From Schoenoplectus triqueter (taxonomy: Eukaryota > Streptophyta > Magnoliopsida > Poales > Cyperaceae), in contig CAXKVV010000013.1 in the NCBI GenBank assembly GCA_964058805.1, positions 124,001 to 188,000 on the forward strand: a DNA stretch of 64,000 bases. Reading direction: 5' to 3'. Shown one piece after another: positions 39,403 through 51,380 of this stretch. A program made the position numbers and the translations under genes. Every line of letters starts with the position of its first letter. Positions within the stretch are counted from its first letter, which is position 1. The notes beneath the pieces were generated by a model, which saw only the letters and a program-made list of their open reading frames with translations, searched no databases and was not told where the DNA came from.

Positions 39403-39655
39403 TTTGATATCGGAGCTAGATTCCTTAGCCTCCACTTTTTTATTTTATTGTAGTTGCTACATAACTCTGTCTCTCCGCTCAGGTCACCTAGTCACGACCC
39501 TAGAATCGCCTTGCCCCAGATTTGGGCATGTCTTGAAGGAGGTCACACAGGCCGTATGACCTTTCACACAAGCAGTATGAGGAGGTTTGATTGCTAAGCA
39601 ATGAGCAGCGCGGATCTCGATCTTGGATAGTTGATTAGATCAAGATCAAGTCAAG

Positions 39656-41316
39656 ATGGAGGACAAAAAAATAAAGATGATATGGATCTCGATCTTGAGA
39701 GTGTAAGATCGGGTCTAAAGGAATAATAGGAGAGATTCAGACTAAGATTGATATGCGAGGCGTAGATTTGAGTCGAATTAATGTTAGAGGAGACAATCGA
39801 GAATGCATTCGCAAAAGATTGTGCGAAGTTGACTCCTAATGAAATGACTATCATGGTGCGAGCATTAACTGTGCGTCAAGTTTATGTTGAAAGTCGAAGC
39901 CGGTTAAGTTGGAGGTTTAATTTGTGGACATAAAAATAGATGGGTCAACCATGTTTTTGAGCTAGTCGCGTCAAATGGTAGTGCTAACAAAGAGCTCGGC
40001 TGAGTATAATGAGTGAAGATCCACAAATAGCATGTTGTATACTTGACTCCTAAACTCGATTGTTGTATCTATTACTATGATAGTTGATGGTATAAAGGCT
40101 ATGAGTGATGTCTGGGGAAATTGATGAAGACCTATGTGGGGATCAACAATAATATGAGGGTATTCCAAATCGAGAGGGAAATAAAGGATGTAGCATAGAA
40201 AGTTAGGTCGGTTCAAAAATATACCGCAGATCTATAGCAATTGTGGGCATAATACGACCACTTCTCTCCTCTTGAGTGTTGTATGAATTCAAATTGTGAG
40301 AAGGGTGTGAGAGATGTCCAGAAGAGGACTACGCACTTTTTGAGGCATCTAGAGCGCAGTGTTGTTAGCTCAGTCAAAGATCCCCTCATTTGATGAGATG
40401 ATATATGTGATGATATAGGAGGATAGCCGTATAGGATTACATACTGGGATAGGAGAACTTTCAGGGCTGAAGTCAGCACTAGTAGCAACCAACACAGGTA
40501 ACACAAGGTACAAAGTTGAGACCTGATAGTGCTATAAATGTGATGAGGTAGGTCATTTGAAGCAAACTTGTCATAAACCACTAAAGGAGATAGATACAAG
40601 TAGAAGGGGTGGTCTAAGAGTCATGGTCACGACTGTGAAAGTCAGAGAGGTGAAAGATGAGGTAATCGGGCACATTTGATTGTTGCAGATAAGGAGGAAG
40701 AAGTCGTTGGATATCATACCTAGGAGAATCAAGCACTCATGGAGGCCTATTCTCAGACACTCAATGTGAGGCCGAAACAAGCATGTTACGAAAATATTGT
40801 GATGAATAAGGCATCCACCTTATCTTCATCCAAGAGTAACTATCCTTATAAGTTTAACTTTGCTCACTCAGCAACAAATATAGCCATTTGTACTTGTGAT
40901 ATACTTACTCTAGCCTCTATATCTACCACTAGATCACCAGATTGCATAGTCCATTCTAGCGTGTCTCGCCATATGACTGGTACTGCTTAGAGTTTTCTTT
41001 CTATTCTTGTCTAGCAGTCCAGAGAACATTCAGACTGTTGATGGTACGGTCCAGCCCGTAGTTGATAAGGATACTGTGAAATGTACTAACACCTTGATTT
41101 TGTCTAATGTATTGCATGCTCTTTTTCTGTGAATCTCTTAGCCATAAATGTCATTGTATCACAACTGAAATATGTTATTTTGTTTGACATTTCTAAGTTG
41201 ATCTTCCAAGAGGAGAGTACCAACATGCTGCTTGGGACTGACACTTGACATAACGGGCTGTGATACATGGATAGGGAGGGTATGGACTCAACCCTATCAT
41301 CCATCGTAAATGTACT
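39656..41316 (+). pseudogene. Copia gag/protease remnant
   Basis: A possible start ATGGAGGACAAA lies at 39656. The only firm motif is the CCHC zinc knuckle CYKCDEVGHLKQTC at 40530-40571 (C-X2-C-X4-H-X4-C), preceded by an in-frame stop. Several other stops and shifts make it non-coding. The remnant ends where the nested element begins. Confidence 0.75.
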
Positions 41317-44300
41317 TGTCAAACCATGAAATTTTAAAAGCCTATAATTAAATTATTAATAATAATTTATATCAAATGCAATTAATAAAGTGTAAAATTC
41401 ATATCTTATGGAGGTAAAAGTATAAATGATAAATGAATAATTAATTAACAGTAAAAAGATAAAATATGACGATTTAATAATGTAATACCCGTGAATAATA
41501 AGATAAGGGATGATAAAATTATTTAAGACTAACGAATTAAGCAACTTGGATGAAACATAATGTTAGAAATTAAGATAAACTCAAATTTAAATCCCCGATT
41601 TAAAATCAAGCAAACTTAACCCATGTGGCCCGCTACACCTAAAGATAAGTTCCATGAAAGATCACACCGATCCTCCACAGAAAATCTCCAACACAATTTT
41701 CTCTCTCTCCTCATTAAAACTCGCCATTAATACCGGTCATATCCCTTCTCTCTCTCTGTGTGCCTCTCTGTCTTTCCCCAACCTTTTCTCTCCTACTCTT
41801 TTTCCCTCTCTCCACCTTTCCCCTTCTCTCCAGCAATACCCATCCCATCGCTCTCTTCTTTAATCTCTCCGTCCCTCATCTCTCCTGTTCTCTCTCTCTG
41901 GTTCTGTTTCTCCCCCGAGCCCACACCTCCTATCCCATCGCCGCCTACCTGCCCTTGACGATTTCGGTAGGATTTTCCCCGATCTTCTCCTACCGACTAC
42001 CCTTTTTCCCACTCCTCCACTGACAGACCCCCCTCTACTGTCAACCCTAGCGGTCACATCCCTTGACCCTTGCACACCCCGTTCCCTTACCTTCTACCAA
42101 TGACACCCCTTTTATAAAACTTGTGTGTGCGCCACTCCCTCCCCCTTTTGCTGCTCTCATGTGTTGAGAACTTAAAATCCAGAAAGTTAGAAACGATAAG
42201 AACATATAGTAAAGAAAAAGAGTTCAAAAGAAAGGGGGGGAGTGGTGGTGGCCAGGCTCTTCGAGGAGGAGCTCAACCCACCTCGATTTACTACCTTGTG
42301 CTCTTTGTCTTTCCTTGGCCCGTCCTTGCTGGTAAACCTTGATAATCTCTGATGGTTCAATGTTGAATAAATTAATTTCCTTGAATTTGTTGGTTGATTG
42401 TTTGATTTGTTGTTTTGCTTGAATGGTTACTTGCATGATTCTGAAAAAAAAGAGGGGATTTTTGCCTGTTTGTTCTGTGCTGGGTTGCTGGTACCTTTGG
42501 GTTTCCTCTCTGGTTGGTCTGGTTCTGGTTTGCTGTAGTCGCTGATCTGACATGTGGCAAATTTTTTGTTGGCTCAGTGTCCTTACTGATTTCTCTTATA
42601 CTGATACTACACTTGACCTAGCTCCTTAAATTTCTCACTATTACTAGCAAGTTGTCTTGCTGGTTTTGAGCTGTGCTAGCTGGTTTGCATTTGTGTTGTT
42701 ACTTACTGGATTGTGACTGTGTTATTGTTGACTGATTATGTTGCCTGTGGGTTGAGATCTTGCTCTATACCCTGAAATCCGGGTTTCTGTTGCTGCTGAT
42801 AAGTTGTTTTTTTTCCTGTGGCTGTTACTGGTTTACTTAGCCCCATGGTCTCTGTTGCTAAGTTGTTGTATGGCTGAAATGTGGCTGTTCTTTTTGTTTT
42901 GTCAGTTGGGTTAACTACATGCTTGTTGTCTGGATTGGTTTGGTTAGGCTCTAGTATTACCCCAGGTGGTCTCTCGTACACTGGTACTGAAGTACCAGTG
43001 ATGCAGGGGCTAGCCTGGTTTTGATTCACATTTTGGTAAATGCTGACCCTTGCTGGTTAGATGTTTGTGCTTGTCTTTTGATGGTGCATGTAGTTAGTCA
43101 TCTAGCTGGGTGTGCCTGTTATGCTGATATGAGGTCTAAACCTGAGTTTCTGCTTGCTTGGAACTGCCATACCGTCTTAATTCTTGTTGGGCCTATGTGC
43201 TAGTTTGGTTCTGTGATTTGTTTTGTTGGCCTATGCTGGTTTTACAATTGATGCTTAGCCCCCCCTGGTGTGATTATGTCGTCCCATTTCCTGTGCCATT
43301 TTGATTTGTAATTGCTGGTTACTCCCCTCCTTGCCTGTTAACAGTCCTGTGCCGATTCTGACTGAACTTATATATTGAATTGCCTCTGGTTTGTTATGAT
43401 AGCCCTGACAGGTGCCTTGTAATCCTTGTTTTGTGCACTGGGTGGCTGATCTGACTTGGAATATGGGGTTTCGATTAGAATAGGCTAGTGGGCTTGTTTA
43501 GTAATTAGAGGAAATTTAGGATGATTTAATCGGATTAGGCCCAACTTATTTAACAAGCTTGTCATATTTTAGAAGTATATTGGGCCACCAAGTAATTAAG
43601 ATAAGATGACACCATTTTGCGGATTTATTCGAAATAAATAAATAAATAAAGGCCCAATACTTAAAAGTTTTAAGATATTAAAAATGAAATTAAACTAAAA
43701 TGTGAAAAATAAATTGACGCCGCCCCGAAAGGTTTGGTGGCGTCATGGACTAATACGTAAACTTAAAGATTCGGGAAATGATTATATTCCCCGACTGCCC
43801 TCGTATCGGGTTGCCAGTGCACATGCATAATTGGCTTGGTAGTCAGCGTATGATCCTGTTCATTAAAACACCAACACATAAATAATATAACAACTTTTCT
43901 TTACTTTTGTTTTATTTATTTTTCGTTTATTTTATTTTATTTATTTCTTTTCTTTTATTATTTTATTTCTTCTTATTTTACTTTTATTTTTAAAACTATT
44001 TTTCCTAACTTATAAAAACCTAATAATAATAATTATATATAATAAAGAAACTACATAAATTAAAAACATAGTAAAAACCATAATTAGAATGTAATTAAAA
44101 TAAATAAAATATTATATATATATATTCTATATTAATCAATTTCTCTATTTAATAATAGAATAATATTAATAAATATATAAATATATAAATATATGTTAAT
44201 CAATCTCTCTATTTAAAAGGATAAATAAAAGAATATTAGAATATAATATTAGATATATTATATATCATATATTAATCAATTTCTCTATTTTAAATTAAAT

Positions 44301-45469
44301 GATTTGATAATTAAATCCATAAACTCGAAATTTAAAATAAAGAATGAACGTATAAACGCGATCAAGAACGATAAACACAACTTAACGGATCGATATGCGA
44401 GAAACTAAAATTTCCGACACCGCCTATATGCAGCAGAAATGCTGCCGAAATTTTTAAGAAAAGACGATAAAACCCGGACAAACATTTAAATAAAGTATCC
44501 ATCTAATTCAATTATTAATTAGTAAATCAAGTTAAAACTAATAAGCATCTAATTTAAAATAAATAGGTGATATAGTCGACTCGGATCCACTCACGAAATA
44601 CGAGGTCACTCCTGACCAGACATACACGGACACCGACCCCGAGGCCAGTGTTCTACCTCCGGAGTAGAGCGACTCCGTGATCCTCACCAGCACTCCCAGG
44701 TACGGTTTCCTGGGATTTGATTTTCTTTCTTTAGAATTAGGAATCCAAACCGAAAATAAATCTGTTTTAAAAATAAATCTGAATTGCGGTGTTTTCTGAC
44801 AAAAAATGATTAGAGACGTAAATCTGACCTGTCATATGCATCCGGTAAATTGACCAGCATATTCGAGACATACCCACATTCGCATGTCATAGCATGTCAT
44901 ATTGCACGTAGATAGGGTAGGAGTAGGATTCGGGAAATAGTCCCGAGATAGGATTAGATAGAATTAAATAATCCAAGTTGTAGATTATAATTATTAGGAA
45001 AATATTATTACTATCACTAATTATTAATTAAGTCATGTAGTTAATCATGCATTAAATGTATGGGAGTGCTGAGAGGCGGACCGGGTAATTCTCAGTCGGA
45101 GTTGCCTTGCATAACCATACTATTGTGGTTACGTACGGTGACCCATAAGCCCGTGGGACCCACCGGTCTGTATATGTACTGTGCATCTGTGCCTGTCGGA
45201 TTATTCACTGATCCCGTCATTTGGCGGGTTCGGCTGTGTCAGAGTGTTTTCTTTTGATCTTTATTATATTTTATTATTATTCTTAATATGATTAAATTTT
45301 TAGTCCAAATTTGAGCGATTAGGATATCGTGTACTTCAGTGTTTAGTGTGGGCAACCATATTCGAGACCGGAATCTACTTAGTGATAATATATTATTATA
45401 TTTATCCGGCTTATTTAGGATCCTAATATTGTCCGAAGGGCTTTCTCCTTTGGCCCCTGGTTAGTACAG

Positions 45470-45604
45470 AGAAAGTCAGGATGCGGTCCGCTGACCTTAG
45501 TGGGTACAGTGTAGGCTCCCATTTGTTTATATTTTGTTTTGGTATTTTTACAGGATACGGTCCTCTGACCTTTGGTTGGTACAATGTAGGCTCCCATTTG
45601 ATTT
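45470..45604. repeat. Tandem repeat in the nested LTR (about 75-bp unit)
   Basis: The block GGTCCGCTGACCTTAG...GTAGGCTCCCATTTG recurs as GGTCCTCTGACCTTTG...GTAGGCTCCCATTTG. Confidence 0.8.
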
Positions 45605-45809
45605 CGATTTGTTAATTCACGAATAGTTATCTCCTTTTGGCGATATGGCAACTGAAGACATATTTATCCGTTTGTTTTTATTTTGTAAGGTGAATTGCCA
45701 AATTTAGCAGATCAGAGTACGTGCTTATGCACGCTCACTCTCCTAGGGCGTTATCGCCTCGGGAGCCCGAATTGTCGTTTATGCGGCATTGGCGCCGCAT
45801 AAACATAAA

Positions 45810-45902
45810 GTCCTAAGTTCGTAAGTTGGGTCGCTCGTGGCGCCCGCTTAGGCAAGGCCCAAGTTCGTAAGTTGGGACGCTGGTGGCGCCCGCTTGGGAT
45901 AG
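45810..45902. repeat. Tandem repeat in the nested LTR (about 45-bp unit)
   Basis: AAGTTCGTAAGTTGGG followed by CGCT.GTGGCGCCCGCTT occurs twice in a row with few differences. Confidence 0.85.
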
Positions 45903-46520
45903 ATCTGGTGATTTACAAATCAGGATATTTATTTTCGGGTGTTTGATTCTCATACCTTATATTTTATATTATATTACTATTCCCACAGATTTTCTATTTC
46001 GGGGTTATTTGTCATTTCATGTCATTCATGTAGGTGTGTTCTCAATATGTATAAAATAATAATACATTAACATCTATTAAAATATTTCATTGCATTTAAA
46101 ATTCGGTATCAGTATTTGGGTCCAGTCTAGGAAAGAAGATCAAATTTTAAGACTGGATCTAAATCCGTACTGAGTAATTTAAAAATTACTCACGTTTCCA
46201 CGGTGGTTGTGGGTTCCAGGTTTACAGGAGCGGGATCGAGTATTTGATGAGAGTACTAGGTGCAGTCCTGCGTGATATCAGAGGTGCTTCGCCGCATCAG
46301 CACAGTGAGGCGGGTAGATGATTAGGACTTATCGGGCATCGGGTTTTTGGTTACTTTCTTTGGGCTTTATTTGAGAGATTTTGCTACCCATTCCGATGGA
46401 GTTAGCCCCGCCGGTGTCTGGCATTGTATTTATCTGTATATTCTGGACTGCTATTGTTTTGTACTATTATTATTGTTTTGTTTATTATGAGATTTATCTT
46501 ATTTTATTCATTTAACCTTT

Positions 46521-46546
46521 CGTACGCACGTCTCGTCGTGCGTACG
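46521..46546. terminator. Perfect hairpin near the 3' end of the nested LTR
   Basis: CGTACGCACG and its exact complement CGTGCGTACG are separated by six bases, 50 bp before the LTR end. It could act in transcript 3'-end formation, but that is inference. Confidence 0.5.
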
Positions 46547-46601
46547 TGGCAGGATTAAGCACCCCTAATCCGTTTTAATTATTTTGGGGTGTGACAATAC
46601 T

Positions 46602-49320
46602 GGAGGGGTTGAGAGGAGTGTGAAGGACTTATTGTTGCTTCATTATAAGTGCTTAGATTATCCTTTATTTTTTATTTTGAGTAGGTTGTATCCATTTTTA
46701 TTTGAAAAGACCAATAAAGAAAAACTGATGTGTGATGCGTGTGAATTTGGCAAGCATACCTAGAGCTCTTATGCAAGCTCTGATAGTAGAAGTTCTTATT
46801 TGTTTGATTTGATCTACTCTGATGTATGGGCCTTGTCCCACAACTACTTTGAATGAATTTAGATATTTTATCTCTTTCATTGATTGCTTTCTCTCATGTG
46901 ACTTGACTTCACTTGATGAAAAATAAAAGTAATGTGCTTGCGTGCTTCAAAGATTTTCATAAAATGGTTCAAACTCAACATTGTGGAGTTTTAAAAGTAT
47001 TAAGATCTGACAATAGGACATAGTACACCAATAAGCATTTGAAAGTACTTAACATTCCAAGAGATACAACATCAAACCACTACATACACACCTGAATAGA
47101 AAAGGGTAGAAAAAAGGAAGAAAGGAAGAACATACATCTACTTGAGGTAACTCAGAATATGATGATTTCTATGAATGTTTCATTGTATTTATGAGGGATG
47201 CAGTTATGACCGTAGCCTACTTCATCATTAGAATGTCTTCGCGAGTGCTGGATTGGAAGTCTCCGACGGAGATGCTAAAAGGTAAGAATAAAAATATTCT
47301 TCCTCTCAAAATATTTGGTTGTATGTGCTTTGTGCAGAATAACAAACTAAATGTAGAAAAACTAAATCCGAAGGCTATGAAATATATCTTTGTTGGGTAC
47401 TCGGGTACTCAAAAAAGTATGTATGCTAGTCCTGTGAAAAATAGTCTATTTGTGAGTATGAATGTTACATTCCAAGAACTTGAATTATACTACTCCATAA
47501 AGGCGATATCACCATTTTGGAGACTCGCTCGATAAAGGAGGTATGAGACGAGAGGGGCAAAGTAGTAATGATGGTGTTGATTGTCCAATTAGAGAGGATT
47601 CAGTTATGGTTGAGTCAAAAAGGCGAATTTAGTTGTGGTTGAGCCGAAAAAGAAGGATTTGATCGTGGTTGAGCCGAAAAACGAGGATTCCTCTCTCTTT
47701 GCTTCTCCTACTCCCCTATCGGTAAGGTGGACTTCTCGCGAAAATATGAAATTTCCTCCTGGCTGATAAAGTTTTTCACATGACATTGTCAAATTTATCT
47801 CTTACTCATATATATCACCTGTATACTGAGTATTCATTGTATCATTAGACACTGTCTCTATCTCTAAGTGTTGACAAATTTCTAAGAGAGATCTGAAATG
47901 AAAAACAACCATGCTAGAATAGCTCGGGCTCTAAAAAAATAAAACTTGAGAGCTTGTGTCACTATTATCAGACAAGAAGGCGATTGGATGCAAGCGAGTC
48001 TTCGTATTGAAGTAGAATCCAGAAGGTCTAGTTGAGCACTACAAGGCTAGGTTAGTAGCGAAGGGGTACAGTCAAACCTATGACATTGACTATGATAAAA
48101 ATTTTGCACCCGTGACAACGATGAGCACAATGAGGACACTAATTATTATGGTGGTAAATGATAGATGACAACTATACCAACTTGATGTGAAGAATATCTT
48201 TCTCCATGGTGATTTATTGGAAGAGGTGTGTATGGAGGTCCTATCAGGGTTTGACACCAACCAGACAATAGGTATGGTATGCAGTCTATGGGTTGAAGTA
48301 GTCACATGCATGGTTTCATAGGTTCAGAAAGACTTTGATAGGCATGAGCTACCAATAAAATCAATGTAGATCACATGATATTTTCTCGATAATATGATGG
48401 TCACATCACTATACTGATTGTATATGTTGATGATATGATCATTATTGAGAATGATGAGGTGGAGATTGCATGACTGAAGGCAAAATTAAGAAAGTAATTC
48501 AATATAAAGGATCTAGGATAATTTAGGTACTTTCTCGGGATTAAGGTGGCTCGTAAAACGGAGGGAATTGTTTTATCTCAGAGAAAATATATCCTAAACT
48601 TGCTCAGTGAGACAAGCATGTTGGGGGTGCAAGCTTGTAGTTTCTCTAATTAATGTGAAGGCCAAGATGGGTGCAGATATAGGAGAATAGATTAATCGTG
48701 AGAGGCATCGGAGATTGGTAGACAAATTAATTTATTTAGGTCGCACTCGTCCAGATATTTTATTTACAGTAAGCGTGGTAAGCCTTTACATGCATACCTT
48801 AGGAAGGGTCATATGAATGCAGTATTTCACATCTTGAGGTACTTAAAAAGTGCACACGGAAAAATCTAATTTTTAGAAAGAACATACACAACAACATTGA
48901 GAGCTATTGTGATTTCGGACTAGTTGTCAAGATGATAAGAGATCTATATCCGACTATTGTATGATCGTATGGGATAATTCAGTATCTTGGAAGAGTAAGA
49001 AGCATTCAGTTATTGTGAGATCGACGATATAAGCTGAGTACATAGCTATAGCATTAGGAGATGCTGAGATGTTATGACTGAAAAGATTATTAAAAGATTT
49101 CAAGATGAATTACAGAGATAAAATAAAGCTGTGGTGTGATAACAAGTCAACGATCAACATTGGCTACAATCTTGTGTAGCATGACAAGACAAAGCATGTG
49201 AAGATTAATAAATTCTTCATAAAAGAAAAGTTGAAGAGTATTGGAGCTGAGTCATATAGCTACTGAAAATCAAATAGCAGACTACCTCACCAAAGAGCTT
49301 AGCTCAATAGGTCTAGTTTG
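46602..49320 (+). pseudogene. Copia pol remnant (integrase, RT, RNase H)
   Basis: Recognisable pieces in order: pre-integrase zinc region ending CDACEFGKH (CX2C at 46731-46742); integrase end RDAVMTVAYFIIRMSSRVLDWKSP (47191-47275); reverse transcriptase start with KARLVAKGYSQTYDIDY (about 48040-48115) and the catalytic YVDDM (48423-48437); RNase H region WKSKKHSVIVRS with AEYIAIA (about 48988-49055). Stops and frameshifts separate these pieces, so it cannot make a working polyprotein. Confidence 0.85.
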
Positions 49321-49373
49321 ATTATGTGACAAGATGATCTTGATGAATATTTTTGGCCCATCTTAAGGGAAAG

Positions 49374-49635
49374 TGTTATAATTTAGCAAGTATTTGTTAG
49401 AGATATCGAATATCTGTTAGAGATATCAAGTATTAATTAGAGATTGTGTTAGAATCTAGCAAGTATCTATTAAAGATATCGAACATCTATTAGAGATATC
49501 GAGTACTAATTAGAGATTTTAATTTATTTCTTCTCTATTATACTTTATTGTGCGTCCATATAATAAATTTCTTAGTAATCAAATAAAATGATGAAATTCT
49601 TAGAAATAATTTTTCATTTTTGAACCACTTTTCTA
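49374..49635 (+). repeat. 3' LTR of the Copia element
   Basis: Begins TGTTATAATTTAGCAAG directly after a purine-rich tract (TTAAGGGAAAG) and matches the 5' LTR along its length with many substitutions and small indels. Three AGAGATATCGAATATC-like subrepeats are visible. Confidence 0.8.
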
Positions 49636-50122
49636 TTGTTTCAAATGTTCATAACTTTCTTATCATTTATCTAAATTTGATGGTTTTTTAGACTAACATT
49701 CGCTAGTTATAATTACGGGAACTTTCTTACACTTATCTAGTTAACATGTCTTTATATATTTTTTTAAAAGCTTGCGGAATTATCTATAAAATTGATGGAA
49801 AATGCCATCATTTGAATAAGAAAAAATATTAGAAAGTATCACCATGCTAGAAAAGTCTAAAAATCTATAAATCAAGACTCCAAAAAGACTTAAAAAAGTT
49901 ATTGGGAGTCTTGTAATATTAAGTTGTATCTAGTACTTATCTCCTTTATGTCCTATCAAATATAGTTCAATTTGAACTAAATTTTACTTTAGTCATTCTC
50001 AATCGCTATATATGCTAAAAAAATAGATGCTAATTATCATAACGTTGTAATTTCGAAATTTGTAAATAACAATTATATAATTTCAGAATAAGTCTAAGAC
50101 AAGAGTACTATATAAAATCTAA
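49636..50122. other. Intergenic, nothing recognised
   Basis: AT-rich sequence after the Copia element; no gene or repeat boundary found. Confidence 0.5.
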
Positions 50123-50131
50123 TATTATAGT

Positions 50132-50472
50132 GGGAAGGGATCACTTGACAATGGTTATTTTGATAATCTTGATAATGACTCTTCAAATAAATATGAATAA
50201 AATATTTTCCTTTAGTTATAAATTGATGGTGATTCAAATTTTATGTAATTTCATTATCATTTGATACTCCATCAGAGACCGTTAAATTAGAACAGTTGTA
50301 AATTATATAATATTTAATTATCTTTAATGGACTATCAAATGATAATAAAATTACATTAATTTAAATCACTATCAATCTATAATTAAAATAATATATCTAT
50401 AAAAAAAATTATTTATTTAAAAATTCATTGTCAAGATTGTCAAAATAATCTATTGTCATGGGATCCCTTCCC
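50132..50472. mobile_element. Mutator-like MITE, GGGAAGGGAT family, copy B
   Basis: Starts GGGAAGGGATCACTTGACAA and ends ATGGGATCCCTTCCC, with a foldback centre. Flanking 9-mers TATTATAGT (50123-50131) and TATTGTAGT (50473-50481) differ at one base. At 341 bp it is a shorter relative of copy A at 14896. Confidence 0.85.
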
Positions 50473-50481
50473 TATTGTAGT

Positions 50482-51380
50482 GCTTTGGCTGTGAGTAAAT
50501 TCTTGCGGTATTTTTTGACCTGAAATTGTAACTTTTTTTCATATTGTTTTTTGTTCAAATGACTTGTCATTCTTTATCAATATTATAGATCTCTTGGTAA
50601 GCTTTCTAAAATAATATAAGGACTTATTAATTGGCTAAATGTAGAGAAAATTATTGTAGTTGCAAATAGAGAATGTTAGTTTGAAATTAACGATCTTTCT
50701 TTGTTGCGGAATATTTTTTTTTCTCGATTCGATGCTCTAAGTTTCACGAAATTTTAAATAAAAACGTCAAATTGAAATAAACAATAAAAAAGTTGTGAAA
50801 TTTTACAAAAGAAAGCAGTTTCTAGTAACCACACTTTGGGAATGTGCTGCCCACCATGAACCACACTCCCTCTCAAAATATTTTTTAAAATTTTTAATTT
50901 ATTTTTTGTTTTGTAATTTATATTGACTTATTTTCCGGACATAAAAAAACCCACAATTAATATCTATTAGTTGAATTTTGGGCTAAAAGCCGGAAATTAA
51001 ACAAAGGCCTTTACACTTGTTAAGTAGATATTGAGCCGGAAGTCTTTTATATTTGGACCTAAAGCTCATTGGAAATGTATTTTCTGTAAATATTTTCTGT
51101 GCAGAAATTTCCGTAGAGAAATTAAAACGATTCAAGAAAAAATCATAACAAATGTGAAGAAGTCTAAATATAAATTTTGATGTACGAAATTATTTATTAC
51201 TATTAAATCAGAACCGTTGATAAATAATCGAATTGTACTGAAGCGTATGTGCAGAGTTTTTTCATGTCCGTATCATCAGGTGATATGGTTCCAAGCTCAT
51301 TGGACTACACATTGTTTTGTCTCGGAAAAGAGAAGGGGGAAAAAGAAAACACTCGGCGTAGATGCACCGATGGCAGAAAA
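50482..51380. other. Upstream region of the FHIT-type gene
   Basis: AT-rich sequence without a recognised gene. An open frame in the same phase as FHIT exon 1 extends back to 51249, but residues before 51381 have no counterpart in the family proteins I recall. Confidence 0.5.

Larger units (their letters stand above)
41317..46596. mobile_element. Nested 5.28-kb solo-LTR-like element
   Basis: The insert starts TGTCAAACC and ends GGTGTGACA, flanked by GTACT (41312-41316) and ATACT (46597-46601), a 5-bp duplication with one mismatch. The Copia sequence resumes in the pre-integrase region right after it. No gag or pol coding sequence, primer site or second LTR was found, so a single very long LTR is the simplest reading. 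Long LTRs with TGTCA...TGACA ends recall Ty3/Gypsy lineages such as Del/Tekay; that assignment is inference. It holds a pyrimidine-rich block (41695-42075), a TATAAAA-like motif near 42112, an AT-rich block with three TTAATCAATTTCTCTATTT-like repeats (44130-44300), and tandem repeats near its end. Confidence 0.7.
39151..49635 (+). mobile_element. Old Ty1/Copia retrotransposon, split by a nested insertion
   Basis: Diverged LTRs at 39151-39402 and 49374-49635 enclose, in Copia order, a gag zinc knuckle, pre-integrase, integrase, reverse transcriptase and RNase H remnants, all on the plus strand. The reading frame is broken by many stops and shifts. A 5.28-kb element sits between gag/protease and the pre-integrase region. 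No target duplication is visible around the LTRs. Without the insertion the element would be about 5.2 kb, a usual Copia length. Confidence 0.9.

Noticed and set aside
40213..40599. 128-codon minus-strand frame
   Set aside because: Antisense to the Copia gag remnant, which explains the stretch.
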